Assembly (NCBI RefSeq): GCF_000002875.2
Contig: NC_009417.2
Coordinates: 222,929-286,928 of the forward strand
Source of the DNA: Leishmania infantum JPCM5
Lineage: Eukaryota; Euglenozoa; Kinetoplastea; Trypanosomatida; Trypanosomatidae
DNA: 64,000 bases
Direction of reading: 5' to 3'
Positions within the stretch are counted from its first letter, which is position 1, and each line of letters starts with the position of its first letter. The translations under genes were made by a program, and so were the position numbers. Positions 9,010 to 19,851 of this stretch are shown in pieces. The notes under the pieces are model-generated. The model worked only from the letters and a program-made list of their open reading frames with translations, had not been told where the DNA came from and ran no database searches.

Positions 9010-11352
9010 ATGCTACCCAAACTCAACTTGGATGGCACGCTCAGCACGCGCGCCTCCAGTGTGCAGGAGCGGATGAGAGAGGAGGGGCAGCCTGGGATGT
9101 ACTCCCCCCGTATGGCATCCAGCCAAGCGCCGAAAGGACTCGGAGGCCCTTCCCACGCAGGTGGCGCATCCTCGACCCGCTTATCTTCCTCAGCGCCTTC
9201 TGCCCTAGGCCACACCAGGTCGCTGTCGCCGCCGCACCTGTCCTCGCACGAAATATCACTCCTGGAGGAAGGGGTAATGGGCATCTCGGACCCGGAAATG
9301 GCAGCCATCCTCGCCTCCAAGTCGCATCACGGCTCGGGCGAGCGCTCTCCGTCGTTGGACAGACTCAGCGGGATGGGGCCAGGCGGTTACTCGACTTCGA
9401 GCAAGCGCCGAGCCGCACCTCTCACGACGTTGGCTGATCACCAGCAGGCGCGCCAAGCCATTCCTCAACACTCCAAGGACGGCGACACCGCAGCCTCGGA
9501 AAGATGCAACGATGATTGTTCCTCTGAAGGCTCTTCCCCCGTGCTGAGGGCGGCCTCTACCTCTCCCCAATGTGTGAAGCGCCGAGGGGCCTCTCCGTCG
9601 GCACTCTCGCATGCTTCAAACGAGTCCGCCCCCGCAGTTGCAGGCGCTAGTCTTGGTGCCGCGAGCTTGTCTGCGCCGACACAGAGCACCATCTCCATCA
9701 TGACGGCCGAGCAGCTGTACATATTCGGAAAACCGTTCCAGGCCTACATGAGTGCCACCTCTACGCGACCCTCATCGACCGACACACAGGGGACGCTTGC
9801 AGCCACCAGCGCCAGTGGTGCCCCCGCTGCCAAGGCCGCCGCTGCCTCTGGCACGCACATCGCAGCAACTTTCCACCACAACCCTTCACAATACATTTCC
9901 GCCCTCACCAGCCAAGGCGACTTTGTCGCGGTGGGTGACCGCACCGGGCGTGTCGTAGTGATGCGCCAGCGCGAGATGGCGGCTGGACCACGCCGCACTC
10001 TCCTCGACATCATTCAACGCAGTGGGGAGGCCGAAGAGGAGGGGGCTGCTAAGCGTCACTCGTTAGCCACCTCCGCAGCCTCATCGTTGTTCTCCCCACC
10101 TCGCCACACGACGGCCCTCAATCACGTGCGTGACCCGTACGACTTCTACGTCGCTCAGCAGGCCTACGTTCCCGTGATCGATACACTGAACAGCGTCGAG
10201 GTGTCGCCGACGGTGACGGCGCTGGCGTTCCTGCCGCAGTCCGGCCCCACAACGTACCTCCTTGCGGCGAACGAGAAGGTACCGAAGCTGTACAAGATCA
10301 TGTCTGTGCGGGAATCAGTCAATCCCTTCCGTGCGGTAGACAAGATCGGCACCAAGACCATTGGCCCACTGACCGCGAGCTCACGCACGTCTACAGTGGC
10401 CATGAAGCCGGTTTATCGCTACGCCATGCACCACGAGTACAACATCAACTCCATCTGCCCCATCGCGTACAGCGATCAGTTCGCGACCGCCGACGACGCG
10501 ACGGTGCTTCTGTGGTGCACCGAGTACCCTGACACGTCCATCGAGACCCAGGACCTGCGCTCCCCCTACGAGGACGGCCCACGCGAGACTATTCGCGCCG
10601 TCCGCAACTTCCCGCACGAGCCGTTTCTCTTCTTCGTCGCCACCTCCGGTGGCAGCGTGCGTGTTGTCGACACGCGGCAGACGCTTCGATGGGGCGATCA
10701 GGCGGCGCAGGCATTCATAAACCCGCCGCGCGAAGAGGACGAGCCGTTCAGCAACGTTACAAATAGCATCTGCGACTGCGCCCTCAGTCCCTCTGGGCGG
10801 TACATCGCCGGTCGCGACTTCATGTCCGTCTGCTTGTGGGATATCCGCATGGCTGGCAGCGGTGGCGCGCGCAACGCGCCAGCAACACCGCGTCGGCAGG
10901 CCCCAGCCGCGCGCGGCGGCGATGGAAGCCCCGAGTGCAGCATGGTGCGGCGCTGGGCTCTGCACCCGCACCTGCGCGACGACCTCGACACCATCTATCA
11001 GTCGAACCTTCTCTTTGACAAGTTCGATGTGCAATTCTTGTCGAGCCGACAGGTGTGTACCGGGGGCTTCAACAACACCCTTTACACAATGGACGTGGAG
11101 GGCACCAGCGCCGACACCGCCAGCGACATTCGTACCTTTCAGCTACTGAAGACGGAGGGCATCTCCGAATTTCGGCGCACCACCGTGTCGGCGCACCGAC
11201 CTGGCGAGGACCGCATCAGCACCGGGCAGGGCCTCGGATCACGCATGACGCTCATGTCGCGGCCATGCATGTCCATGAGTGGGGCGTGCGGGATGATGGT
11301 GGCGTGTGGACAGGCGGTCCTGCAGCTCAGCTACAACGGGCTATCGAAGTGA
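9010..11352 (+). CDS. PP2A regulatory subunit B (B55/PR55 family)
   Basis: 780 residues. Members of this family are WD40 beta-propellers that choose substrates for protein phosphatase 2A. From about residue 287 the sequence follows B55 block by block: ISALTSQGDFVAVGDRTGRVVV; then DPYDFYVAQQAYVPVIDTLNSVEVSPTVTALAFL-type sequence at about 373-430; the YNINSICPIAYSDQFATADDATVLLW region near 477; SPSGRYIAGRDFMSVCLWDI near 594-613; LLFDKFDVQF near 668; and CTGGFNNTLYTMD near 683. The first 285 or so residues are a Ser/Ala/Pro-rich extension absent from typical B55 proteins of about 450 residues. A Ser/Gly-rich insertion also occurs around 618-645. The start at 9010 is the first ATG after the predicted acceptor at 8892-8893. 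An upstream in-frame ATG at 8596 would give 918 residues. Confidence 0.88.
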   Translation: MLPKLNLDGTLSTRASSVQERMREEGQPGMYSPRMASSQAPKGLGGPSHAGGASSTRLSSSAPSALGHTRSLSPPHLSSHEISLLEEGVMGISDPEMAAILASKSHHGSGERSPSLDRLSGMGPGGYSTSSKRRAAPLTTLADHQQARQAIPQHSKDGDTAASERCNDDCSSEGSSPVLRAASTSPQCVKRRGASPSALSHASNESAPAVAGASLGAASLSAPTQSTISIMTAEQLYIFGKPFQAYMSATSTRPSSTDTQGTLAATSASGAPAAKAAAASGTHIAATFHHNPSQYISALTSQGDFVAVGDRTGRVVVMRQREMAAGPRRTLLDIIQRSGEAEEEGAAKRHSLATSAASSLFSPPRHTTALNHVRDPYDFYVAQQAYVPVIDTLNSVEVSPTVTALAFLPQSGPTTYLLAANEKVPKLYKIMSVRESVNPFRAVDKIGTKTIGPLTASSRTSTVAMKPVYRYAMHHEYNINSICPIAYSDQFATADDATVLLWCTEYPDTSIETQDLRSPYEDGPRETIRAVRNFPHEPFLFFVATSGGSVRVVDTRQTLRWGDQAAQAFINPPREEDEPFSNVTNSICDCALSPSGRYIAGRDFMSVCLWDIRMAGSGGARNAPATPRRQAPAARGGDGSPECSMVRRWALHPHLRDDLDTIYQSNLLFDKFDVQFLSSRQVCTGGFNNTLYTMDVEGTSADTASDIRTFQLLKTEGISEFRRTTVSAHRPGEDRISTGQGLGSRMTLMSRPCMSMSGACGMMVACGQAVLQLSYNGLSK

Positions 11353-12436
11353 GAGCGGAGGGAGGGAAAACGAGATGCGTACATGCGTGGTTTGCATACA
11401 TGCGCGTGCCGGTCTCTGTTTCTCTCTCGGTTTGCTTTCGCTTGCATTGGCGTGAGTTGTGTGTTCCCTCACCATCTCCTGACCTTTTAGATGCATTGCG
11501 GTCGCAGACGCGCGCACTCACTCATACGTAAATATATGCGCACTCGTGCGGTGCAACGTAGCCGTTTGAGGTCTCGAACACTGAAGTGGCGCACCACAGC
11601 AAGCAGCTGGTGTAAGGTACATGCAGCAATGTCTGTCGCTCCGTAGAAAGGGAAGTGGATATCTCCTGAGGTGGTCGCCTCATGAAGTGGAATGCCCGTC
11701 AAGGGCAGGAATAGCGTCTTGCTCCCGTGCCTCCATCCAACACTGTCTCACGTCTGCTCCTCCGCACACGCACACGCACACAAACGCGCAGAGTGAAGTA
11801 TCCATCACGCATTTTACCCTCCAACAACTCCCCCCCCCGACACACACATCCGTACAGCTCTCAGGCGTCTTGCTACCACACATAATTTGTCAAGTCATTT
11901 ATATCTCGCTCTTTTTCGAACTGCATCGTGTGCTCGCCTTCAACCCTCCCCCTTCCCTCTTCCACACACATCGTCGTCGTGCGTCTGCCTTACTTCAGAT
12001 TTTGCTAACGCGTCTTTTTGAGCTCTGTACTTTGAAGCTGCCCTCGTCACCGAGATACCACACCAGCGCGCTCCTTCCTTTTCCGCTGCACTGCTGTCGT
12101 GCCGACACGCACATACACGTCTGACGTGGCGTGACTAATTCTTTTTGCGCGTGTCTGGGTTGCTCTTTGTAGATTTCGTGTCCCCTGCCTCCTCGCGTGG
12201 ACAGAGCTGCATGGATCGGCGCTGTGGTTCGTTTTGCGGTCTTCGCACGGTGCAACATCCGCTAGAGCCGCCTTGCTACGTCTGAGGGGTGACAGCAGCA
12301 GAGAAGAGGGCAGCACAAGGCGCGCACACACGCACACACGATTGTAGCAGCGTTGCGGTCTACGCCCACAGCCTTCTTTTCCTTTGCACAGTCTTCTTTT
12401 TGAGTGCTCGCGCACTCAACCGCCAGACACGACATC
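11353..12436. other. Intergenic spacer
   Basis: No gene seen. The sequence is C/T-rich with scattered CA repeats (about 11766-11790 and 11840-11850). It ends in the splice-acceptor region of the sterol reductase gene. Confidence 0.7.
12371..12391 (+). promoter_or_regulatory. Predicted spliced-leader acceptor for the sterol reductase gene
   Basis: A pyrimidine tract (CCTTCTTTTCCTTTG) is followed by CACAG, with AG at 12390-12391. This leaves a 5' UTR of about 45 bases before the ATG at 12437. Confidence 0.55.
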
Positions 12437-13927
12437 ATGCCAACAAGTAAGAAGTCCGCCAGCCGCGCTGCCTCTCGCAGCCGCTCTCGCTCGCGTAAGG
12501 CCAGCCGCGCGCGCTCCAGAACTCCCAGTCGCGCCAGGGTCCTCACGCCTGAGGAAGCGTACTACGCCCCAGTGGAGCGCAAGTTCACCCCAGAGAAGGA
12601 TGTGTGGCGTGGCAACTGGGAGTTCAACGGCCCCCTCGGTGTTTTGGGCATAATGATCGTGTCGCATGTGATCATATACTACTTCTACGTGTGCATCGAG
12701 TTGTTTCAGGGAACGATCATCTACCCCGGCCATCCCATGTTGAAGGGCGAGAAGATGCAGAAAGTGTTCTTCTCCTTCCTCGCTGAGCACGCCTGCCCGA
12801 CGGCGCAGACGTTCTGCATATTCCTTGGCTTCCTGCTGCTGGAGTACTTACTGGCCCTGGTGCTGCCCGCATTGTACGTTAAGGGGCTGCCGCTCCCCTC
12901 CGAGAACGGGTATCGACTGACCTACAAGTGCAACGCTGTCACCGCATGGTACTGCTTGCTTATCATCGTCGGCCTTCTCCACTACTACGGGGTGTACCCG
13001 ATAAATGAGCTGCGCCGCAACTACGGTCACTTCCTCACCGTAGCCACCATCGTCGCGGACATCATCGCCGTGTGGGTCTACATCGCTGGCTACAAGCGCC
13101 GCATCCGCATGACGGGCAACTTCATCTACGACTTCTTCATGGGCAGCGGCCTCAACTTCCGCCTTCCGGGCAACATCGACGTGAAGCTTTTTGCCGAGTG
13201 CCGAAACTCGTGGGTGCTGCTCATGATGCTCACTCTCAGCTGCGCGGCGGAGCAGTACAACGAGCTGGGTTACCTCACCGGCAACATGGTCTTCATGATC
13301 AGCGCCCACCTACTCTATGTCAACGCTGTTGAGAAGGGCGAGGAGTGCATCATCACGACGTGGGACATCTACTACGAAAAGTTTGGCTGGATGCTGGCGT
13401 ACTGGAACACGTGCGGCGTGCCGTTCCTCTACTGCATGCAGTCCATGTACATTCAGACGGTACTCAAGAAGAAGGAGCATCCGCGGTGGGTACTGGTGCT
13501 GATGGCGTGCATCCTGCTCCTGGCATACTACTTATGGGACGCGATCAACTCGCAGAAGAACCACTTCCGCATGCGCCGCAGCGGCGTGCCGATGGAGATC
13601 ATCCGGAACAACGCCTTCCCGCAGGTGCCGTGGTGCTACATCGAGAATCCCCGAACGCTCAAGAGCGCCACTGGCGAGCTCTTCGTGGACGGCTTCTACC
13701 GCTACGGCCGCAAGCTACACTACACCGTGGATCTGGTGATGGCGTTCCTGTGGGGCAGCGCGTGCGGCTTCGAATCCTTTATCCCCTTCTTCTACTTTTT
13801 CTTCTTTCTCGGTCACCTAATGGACCGCGAGCGCCGCGACGACCACCGCTGTAGGGCCAAGTACGGCAAGATGTGGGACGAGTATGTGAAGCTGGTACCC
13901 TACAAGTTCATTCCGTACATCTACTAG
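12437..13927 (+). CDS. ERG4: Sterol C-24(28) reductase, ERG4/ERG24 family
   Basis: 496 residues. The family reduces a sterol double bond with NADPH in the ER membrane. ERG4 performs the last step of ergosterol synthesis, the C-24(28) reduction. The sequence follows yeast Erg4 rather than the C-14 reductases: WEFNGPLGVLGIM near 56-68, KGLPLPSENGYRLTYKCNA near 151-169, RMTGNFIYDFFMGSGLNFRL near 224-243, then KGEECIITTWDIYYEKFGWMLAYWN-type sequence near 300-324. The C-terminal signature CRAKYGKMWDEYVKLVPYKFIPYIY ends the protein. Several hydrophobic segments suit a polytopic membrane protein. The first 40 or so residues are an unusual Ser/Arg-rich tail (SRSRSRKASRARSRTPSRAR). The start at 12437 is the first ATG after the predicted acceptor. 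Confidence 0.93.
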   Translation: MPTSKKSASRAASRSRSRSRKASRARSRTPSRARVLTPEEAYYAPVERKFTPEKDVWRGNWEFNGPLGVLGIMIVSHVIIYYFYVCIELFQGTIIYPGHPMLKGEKMQKVFFSFLAEHACPTAQTFCIFLGFLLLEYLLALVLPALYVKGLPLPSENGYRLTYKCNAVTAWYCLLIIVGLLHYYGVYPINELRRNYGHFLTVATIVADIIAVWVYIAGYKRRIRMTGNFIYDFFMGSGLNFRLPGNIDVKLFAECRNSWVLLMMLTLSCAAEQYNELGYLTGNMVFMISAHLLYVNAVEKGEECIITTWDIYYEKFGWMLAYWNTCGVPFLYCMQSMYIQTVLKKKEHPRWVLVLMACILLLAYYLWDAINSQKNHFRMRRSGVPMEIIRNNAFPQVPWCYIENPRTLKSATGELFVDGFYRYGRKLHYTVDLVMAFLWGSACGFESFIPFFYFFFFLGHLMDRERRDDHRCRAKYGKMWDEYVKLVPYKFIPYIY

Positions 13928-16900
13928 ATCGAACTCTCTTTATGATACTGTGTTGATGCGTGTGCGCGTGTGTGTGATGTGCTTCGCCTTCCATCATTCC
14001 TTCGACCTTTTTACTTTTCCTCTTTCACTTCTTCGGCGCGGAAATCTGCACGGAGAAATAGAAAAAAGTGGCGGCACGCGCGAATGGTGCCGTGTAGCAG
14101 CAGCAGCAGCCTACTTGGCGTTTGCGTGACAAGGGAGAGCACGGGCGTGACTGCTTCACTGCTTTCGTAAGCGAGGCTGCTGATTCGCGCGTATTCTTGT
14201 GACTCCCTACAGCTGGGATACATGGTGCGCACTCAGGGAGGCCATGAATGTGTGAAAGCAAGGGTGCGTGCACAGAAAGTGGGCCAGTGGGGGAGGGGGT
14301 AGTCGGACAAGAAACGGAGCAGCCCATGAAGAGGCGTCCTTGGTGTACACAAAGGTTGTGACTTCTCCGCCGTCCTGCCAACCCCCTCCCCTTCCTCCCT
14401 TTTTCCCATGATAGCGCTCCGTGTCTTTTTGAACTGTCGAGCACGTTCCGAGCGCATTCTCGTCATCGGCAGCATCACCACCTCGCACACGCAACGTCTC
14501 TTTCTTCCGTGGCGGCGGATGGCACGCCATCGCACGCAAGGAGAGACGCTGGCGAGCGAACAACAACAAAAGAGTCCCACGTATTTATGGACGTAGCCCA
14601 CGCTGAGTGCGAGGGATAAGGCTAACGAGGAGGAGGAGGAGGAAAAATTCAGCTGTGCAGGCGATACAGAGCGAAACCGCAAACGAACAAAAAAGAATGC
14701 CCTATATGTCTTATAAAGGGAGGAAAGAGCGAACACAACGGCTTCTGGCGAAGCGGGAAACGTAGAACGAGGTACAGATGGTATCTGAGCGCTGTAAAAA
14801 GGGGAGGATCGCGGGTGTGCGTGTGTGTCGGGGGGATTCGGAGGGCGGAGGGAAGACGTGTAGTACGGAAAAAGGAAGAAACACGGCAAACAGGCACCAG
14901 CAAAAACGAATCGAATACAAACAGCCACACACGAAATGCACAGCCGCGCACAGAAACAGCCTCTGGACATTGCTCAGGTGATGGGCCTCCGTCCTTCCTC
15001 TACGCTTCTCTCTTTTACCTCTGTTCCAGTGCCACCTCTCTTTTTTTTAGCTTCTTCTCTCTCCGTGTCGGTGTGTCTGCCTGCCTGCCTGCACATGTCG
15101 TTTCTTTTTGTGTGGAGGCGTTTCCATACATAATATATATATATATATTGGCTTTTTTTTTCTACCGAGTACCTCATTTTGATTTCTTCTCGTGTTCTCA
15201 CCTACTCGCTTCCTTTCCCCCTCCCTTTCCTCCTCCTCCTCCTTTTTCTTCGTTTTGGTCGCCGCGAAGCGCTCACCATGGACACCGAAATCGATACATA
15301 CCCACCCACACACACACATATATATATATATAAATGTGCAGGCGCGCACCGAGTCAAACCCATACACACATATATATGTAACGGGGAGGTTGCCACCCTC
15401 ATCACCGTTTTTATACCGTGTGTGCGACTTTGCTCATGTGCGTACGCGAGGGAAAGAAAGAGAACGGCGGAGGAAGTGCGCGCTCTCGCACGAGTGTACT
15501 TGTAGGTGAATGCGCTGTGACTGCCGCGTATCACTGGTGTCTTAATGTCTTGTTCTCCTCCCCCCTCTCTCTGTGTGTGTGTGTGTTTCCTTCCTTCTCT
15601 TATGCTTTGCGGGCGCCATCGAGGTTGTCTAGTGGCGCAGGAGACGATATCGTGCAGTGCACGGCAACCGTATTTCTCATCATCGTGTGTGCGCATGCGC
15701 TTGAGGTGCGTGCATCTTTAAACGACCTTTTGTTTTATTTTTGCGCATCCACCCACTCGTTGACAAACACGGTTACACAGTGCGCCCCCCCCTCCCTCTT
15801 TTTCCGGTCTGAGGTGGGTGTATGCGTGTGTGTGTGTGCGCGCTGTGCCCCGCGTTACTGAGCGGGCGAATGACGCGCAGCAACATTAGAAGGCGAAAAC
15901 ACACAATGAATTGTGAGGAGCACCGGGTGGGTGCGATGACGCGGCTCAAAGAGAAGCTCACTCGGACGACGCAAGGCACACACACACACACCCAAATACA
16001 CATGCACGAGTAGGGGCCTTCTCCCCCCAATGTAGCACGAGACGGCGGTGGGTAAAAAAATAAGCTTTAGCGCATGCACAGGCGAAATAGACGGGAAGTG
16101 AGCACTGCGAGGGGGGGGGGAGAGGAGTGATAACCAGCAGCAGGCGCTGTAAACCGCTCTTTCTTCCAAACGCGGCTCTCGTTTGTTGTGCATTCAATCC
16201 TGCGCGTGCCCGATTCCCCATCACCACATGTCTCTTAGCGCGCTGACAGCCCCCCCCCCTCCTCCTCCCCCTCCCTCCAAAAAAAAAGGCACATCAAATG
16301 AAGAAGCAGCACAGACAAAGTATGCACAGACTTTGTGAGTGTGCGTTGAAGCAAGACCGCGTTCTTTGTACCCTCGATCAGGGATGACTCTTCAATGTGA
16401 ACAAGAGCGTCTGAGCGTGCGCGCATGAGCGTGACTGCCCAGCAACACGGACGAGTCGAACGAGGCATGGAGATGAACAGAGGAACAATGCAGGTGAGGA
16501 GCAACAAAGCACGATCTATCGCGCTGCAGTTGGTGGGGAGAGCGGAGATGTGAGGACTGATACACGGCGAATGCGCCAGTGGGCTTTCTCACGAGGCGGA
16601 GAGAATGCACCATCTGTGTGTTGTCCCCCCCCCCTCACCCCAATGATTGAGCGCGCACGTGAGCCAGCGTTCGTTCCGTCGAGGAGCGTGAGACGCCAGC
16701 TCGTGTGCTTGATCGCCCCCCCCCCCGCATAAAGAAAAACAATGCCACAACGACAAGGAGGTGTGTGTGTGTGCGAAAGGGAGGTTGCGCAGCACATCTC
16801 TCTTTTCGCGTTTCTCTTTTCGTTGCTCTCCCCTTTTTTCTGCCTTCTTCTTTTCTGTGGGTGTGTGTCCCTTCTCACGTCATATGTCCGAGGAATGAGC

Positions 16901-17357
16901 AGCATATGCGTGCATATATATATATATAGACGACGCGGTGCGGCATGAGAGCAGACGAGAGCCGTGCAGCCCCCCTCCCCTTTTTTATTGTTGTTGCTGA
17001 CTTTTCTTGTTCTTCCGCGTCTTATACTTCTCCATCCCTCCTCCTCGCTCAATCCTCATCCACCGGTGCATTGGCTGCTGTCTCTCATTCCCCCTCTCTC
17101 CCTCTCCGAGGCGTCTGCGCCAGGCGGATCTCAACGCCTGCTGCCCCCATTTCTGCCGTGCTTTGCTCAGGTGATGAAGCCCCGCTTTTCCAGCTCCTCC
17201 CTTCCCTCGCCCCTTCCCCCTCCACTCGCGCACCATCTCCCAACCGCTCTCCCTCTTTGGCCCCCTTCTCGTCTTTGTTGCTTCGCCGCACACTTGCGGG
17301 GGCGCACATACCTCATTAAACACAACGCAAGCGAAAAGAAGTTGCGCAGTCTCCAGC
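13928..17357. other. Long gene-free spacer (3.4 kb)
   Basis: No supportable gene on either strand. It contains C/T runs, TG/CA tracts, TA repeats (15133-15148, about 15320-15332 and 16913-16928) and homopolymer C or G runs. The longest open frame (minus strand, about 14233-14970) translates to low-complexity Ser/Pro/Phe/Cys sequence. This probably represents the 3' UTR of the sterol reductase plus the 5' flank of the next gene. Confidence 0.65.
15133..15148. repeat. TA microsatellite
   Basis: About eight TA units lie within the long spacer. Similar TA runs occur at 15320-15332, 16913-16928 and 51845-51862. Confidence 0.85.
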
Positions 17358-17822
17358 ATGCTGCATCGCAGCTGCGTGCTGGTCGACAGCTTTAAGGAGC
17401 ACTACCACAGAGTGCACCTGCCACGCCGCCTTGCCCTGCAGCGGTACATGAAACGAGAGGAGGCTCGCCTTAGCAAACACAAGGGCAAAGCGGTGGCCGC
17501 CGCTGCTGGAGTGCAGCCGGGAGAGGTGGTCTACAAGTACAACCGCTGGTGGGTATCGAATGATCACGAGTTTGTGCATCAGTTCGCGTTTGTCGAGGAC
17601 CCCGACGTCACGCGCGAGAAGCGCACCACGCTGCCCCTCGTCACAAAGGAGAACATCTGGAAAGAGCCGCAGCAGACTTTCTTCTTGCCTTTTGCGCCGT
17701 TCGTGCGTGTGGTGGACTACGCGAAGGACCCGGACACGAAGTTCTTGAAGCCGGTGAACATCCCGCGCTGGAAGGACTACATGCAGCGCACAAAGCCAAT
17801 TGTTCCCCGCACCTGGTACTAG
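17358..17822 (+). CDS. Small conserved protein, probably mitochondrial, function unknown
   Basis: 154 residues starting MLHRSCVLVDSFKEHYHRVHLPRRLALQRYMKREEARL, a basic N-terminus without acidic clustering that could act as an import signal. The rest is rich in Trp, Lys, Pro and Phe (KYNRWWVSNDHEFVHQFAF near residues 55-73; FFLPFAPFVRVVDYAKDPDTKF near 111-132) and ends PRTWY. No membrane segment or known domain is visible. Size and composition resemble kinetoplastid mitoribosomal or respiratory-complex accessory proteins, and this assignment is an inference. A predicted acceptor AG at 17330-17331 lies after a long C/T tract, and this ATG is the first after it. Confidence 0.82.
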   Translation: MLHRSCVLVDSFKEHYHRVHLPRRLALQRYMKREEARLSKHKGKAVAAAAGVQPGEVVYKYNRWWVSNDHEFVHQFAFVEDPDVTREKRTTLPLVTKENIWKEPQQTFFLPFAPFVRVVDYAKDPDTKFLKPVNIPRWKDYMQRTKPIVPRTWY

Positions 17823-18681
17823 CGCACGTATCCAGTTTTCTCGAGCGATGCATGACGATGCGCACGCATGTGCGTATGTGTGTGCATGGTCGGTGCTTTT
17901 CGGGCCTTTCTGGTCCGTACTTGTTTTTGGTGCGGTTGACGATGATGGCGTAGGAGACCGAAAGCCCCAGCTGGAGCTGGACCCTTCACAGTAGCAGCGA
18001 CGTGTGTGTGAGTGTGTGTGTGTGCGTGCCAATGATGCAGAACGGACAACAACAGAGACAAGTGCACCGAAGGAAAGTGACTGCGGGCTTGATGGATCGC
18101 ATTGCTTCAGGGGCGGCTGGTGAAGAAGCAAGTCAACTCAGATGTTTGCTCATGTATGCATGCATGTGCTCCCCCGCAGCCAGCTGCCCTTCCTCCGCCC
18201 TTCGCCCTCCCCTTTGGCCGGTGTGTGTTCACCTTCCTCTTCCAGTTCACGCCAGTTATGTGGCTTAGTGCATTTTGCGTTCTCTTTCTGTTTGGCGTGC
18301 CGGGTTGTGTGGGCCAGTTTCTCGTGGCTTCGCTATTTCCAGCGAGATGTAATACACCATTTTCCTCGCCGTCTCACTGCTCTCTCTCTCTTCCTCTGTG
18401 CGCCTCTTTCCACCGCGCTTCCCCTCTATCCTCCTCGCTCTGTTCACACGAGTGTAAGCACAGCAAGTCCCACTCTCTCTCTCTGCACTTGTCGTGCTCT
18501 CCCCGGATACACACGCACACTTCCCAGGGATCCGCCTCCTGTGTTTATTTCCACGGCCACGTGTTCTCCGCTTGGTTCCATCCGTTTAGCTTCTCCTGGT
18601 TTCGGCTCTTGTATCTTTCCACCTGTCGCCGCCGGCGTTTCCCTTTTTTTTCGCGCCTTCTTGTGTGTGCGTGTGCTTGCC
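17823..18681. other. Intergenic spacer
   Basis: No gene seen. The sequence is C/T-rich with TG repeats near 18003-18023. The reading frame of the downstream co-chaperone stays open back to 18142, but that stretch reads as low-complexity Ser/Leu/Cys/Phe UTR sequence. Confidence 0.7.
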
Positions 18682-19851
18682 ATGCTCCGCGGCCTCGTCA
18701 ACGCAGACGCGCTCACCTCAGAGCAGGTTGAGCACATTGACCAACTCCAACATGAGATCGACGAAATCTGGAACCGGCGCGGCAACTACCAGATCGACCC
18801 AGACGCGTGGGAGACGATGCCGTTCTTTATGGAGAATATTACGGAGGAAGATATTGACAAGAACGCCAACTGCGCAGCGCTCGCATCCATCGTGTACGAC
18901 GAGGTGCCACCGGACGAGATTGCCGAGAATCGCAAGGAGCACGGCAACCGCGCCTTGAGCATGGCTCTGAACCCCAACCAAGAGCGCCGCGAGAACCTCG
19001 CACGTGCTGCGTGTTACAGCTACACCGAGGCCTTGCAAGCCAAGGGAAAGAACACGAAGCTGTCCTCCACCATCTACGCCAACCGTAGCCTTGCCCAGTT
19101 TATCATTGGCAACTATGGCCACGCGCTCGCGGACGCGCAGCGGTCCATCATCCTCGACCCTGACTACCGCAAGGCATACTACCGAGCTGCGAAGTGCGCA
19201 TTCGCACTGAAGAAGTACGACATGGGGCTTCAGCTGCTCGAGAAGGGGCGGCGTGTCGTTGACCCGCCCATGGACGCCGCGGCGCAGGCGGAGTTTTTGG
19301 AAATGGAAAAGAAGTGCTTGCAGGGCAAGGAGCAGCAAACATCAGAGGAGGCGAAACAGCGGCGCGCGGCGCGCTCGCAGGCGGCGAAAGTGTCGAATGT
19401 GGCTCGCGCCATCACCTCCAGCGGCATCAAGATCTCCTCCAGGGCGGAGGTGACGAGCGAGCAGATGGGGGTCTACGGCAACCCAAAGCCATACTTTGAC
19501 ACGGACGGCATGCTGCACGTTCCGCTGCTCTTCATATACGACGAGTACCAGCAGACAGACATCATGCACGACGTCGCGTGTGACGTGTGCGCAGCGGAGC
19601 TCCTCGATGAGCTCATGCCCTTCCCCTGGGACGATCGCGGACGCTACCAAAAGCTTGACGACATTATCGTCTTCTTCAAGATCGATGACGGCGCCAACGA
19701 CGCACAGTACTACGAGGTCGACCAGTCCTGGCCACTGCTTGAGGTGTTCCGCGAAGAGGCGTACGAGATGCCGCAGCTGATGCCCGTGCTGCACGTTGTG
19801 TGCAAGGCCAGCGAACTCGTTGATCGTCTCAAAATCCACCGCGTTGCGTGA
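18682..19851 (+). CDS. TTC4: TTC4/Cns1-type Hsp90 co-chaperone (TPR plus wheel domain)
   Basis: 389 residues. TTC4 (yeast Cns1) links Hsp70 and Hsp90 through a TPR clamp and is needed for client folding, including translation factors. The N-terminal block has the family pattern (PFFMENITEEDIDKNANCAALASIVYDE near 48-75, then PPDEIAENRKEHGNRAL). TPR-like helices follow at about 80-190 (SSTIYANRSLAQFIIGNYGHALADAQRSIILDPDYRKAYYRAAKCAFALKKYDMGL region). A charged linker runs to about 265. The C-terminal wheel domain starts at KPYFDTDGMLHVPLLFIYDEYQQTDIMHDV near 269 and runs to the end. The length matches the family (about 385). The start is the ATG after the T/C tract at about 18640-18660. The upstream open frame lacks family similarity. 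Confidence 0.92.
   Translation: MLRGLVNADALTSEQVEHIDQLQHEIDEIWNRRGNYQIDPDAWETMPFFMENITEEDIDKNANCAALASIVYDEVPPDEIAENRKEHGNRALSMALNPNQERRENLARAACYSYTEALQAKGKNTKLSSTIYANRSLAQFIIGNYGHALADAQRSIILDPDYRKAYYRAAKCAFALKKYDMGLQLLEKGRRVVDPPMDAAAQAEFLEMEKKCLQGKEQQTSEEAKQRRAARSQAAKVSNVARAITSSGIKISSRAEVTSEQMGVYGNPKPYFDTDGMLHVPLLFIYDEYQQTDIMHDVACDVCAAELLDELMPFPWDDRGRYQKLDDIIVFFKIDDGANDAQYYEVDQSWPLLEVFREEAYEMPQLMPVLHVVCKASELVDRLKIHRVA

Noticed and set aside
14233..14970. Minus-strand open frame of 245 codons in the long spacer
   Set aside because: Ser/Pro/Phe/Cys-rich translation without domain-like segments. The underlying DNA is A/G-rich spacer, and minus-strand genes are not expected in this unit.
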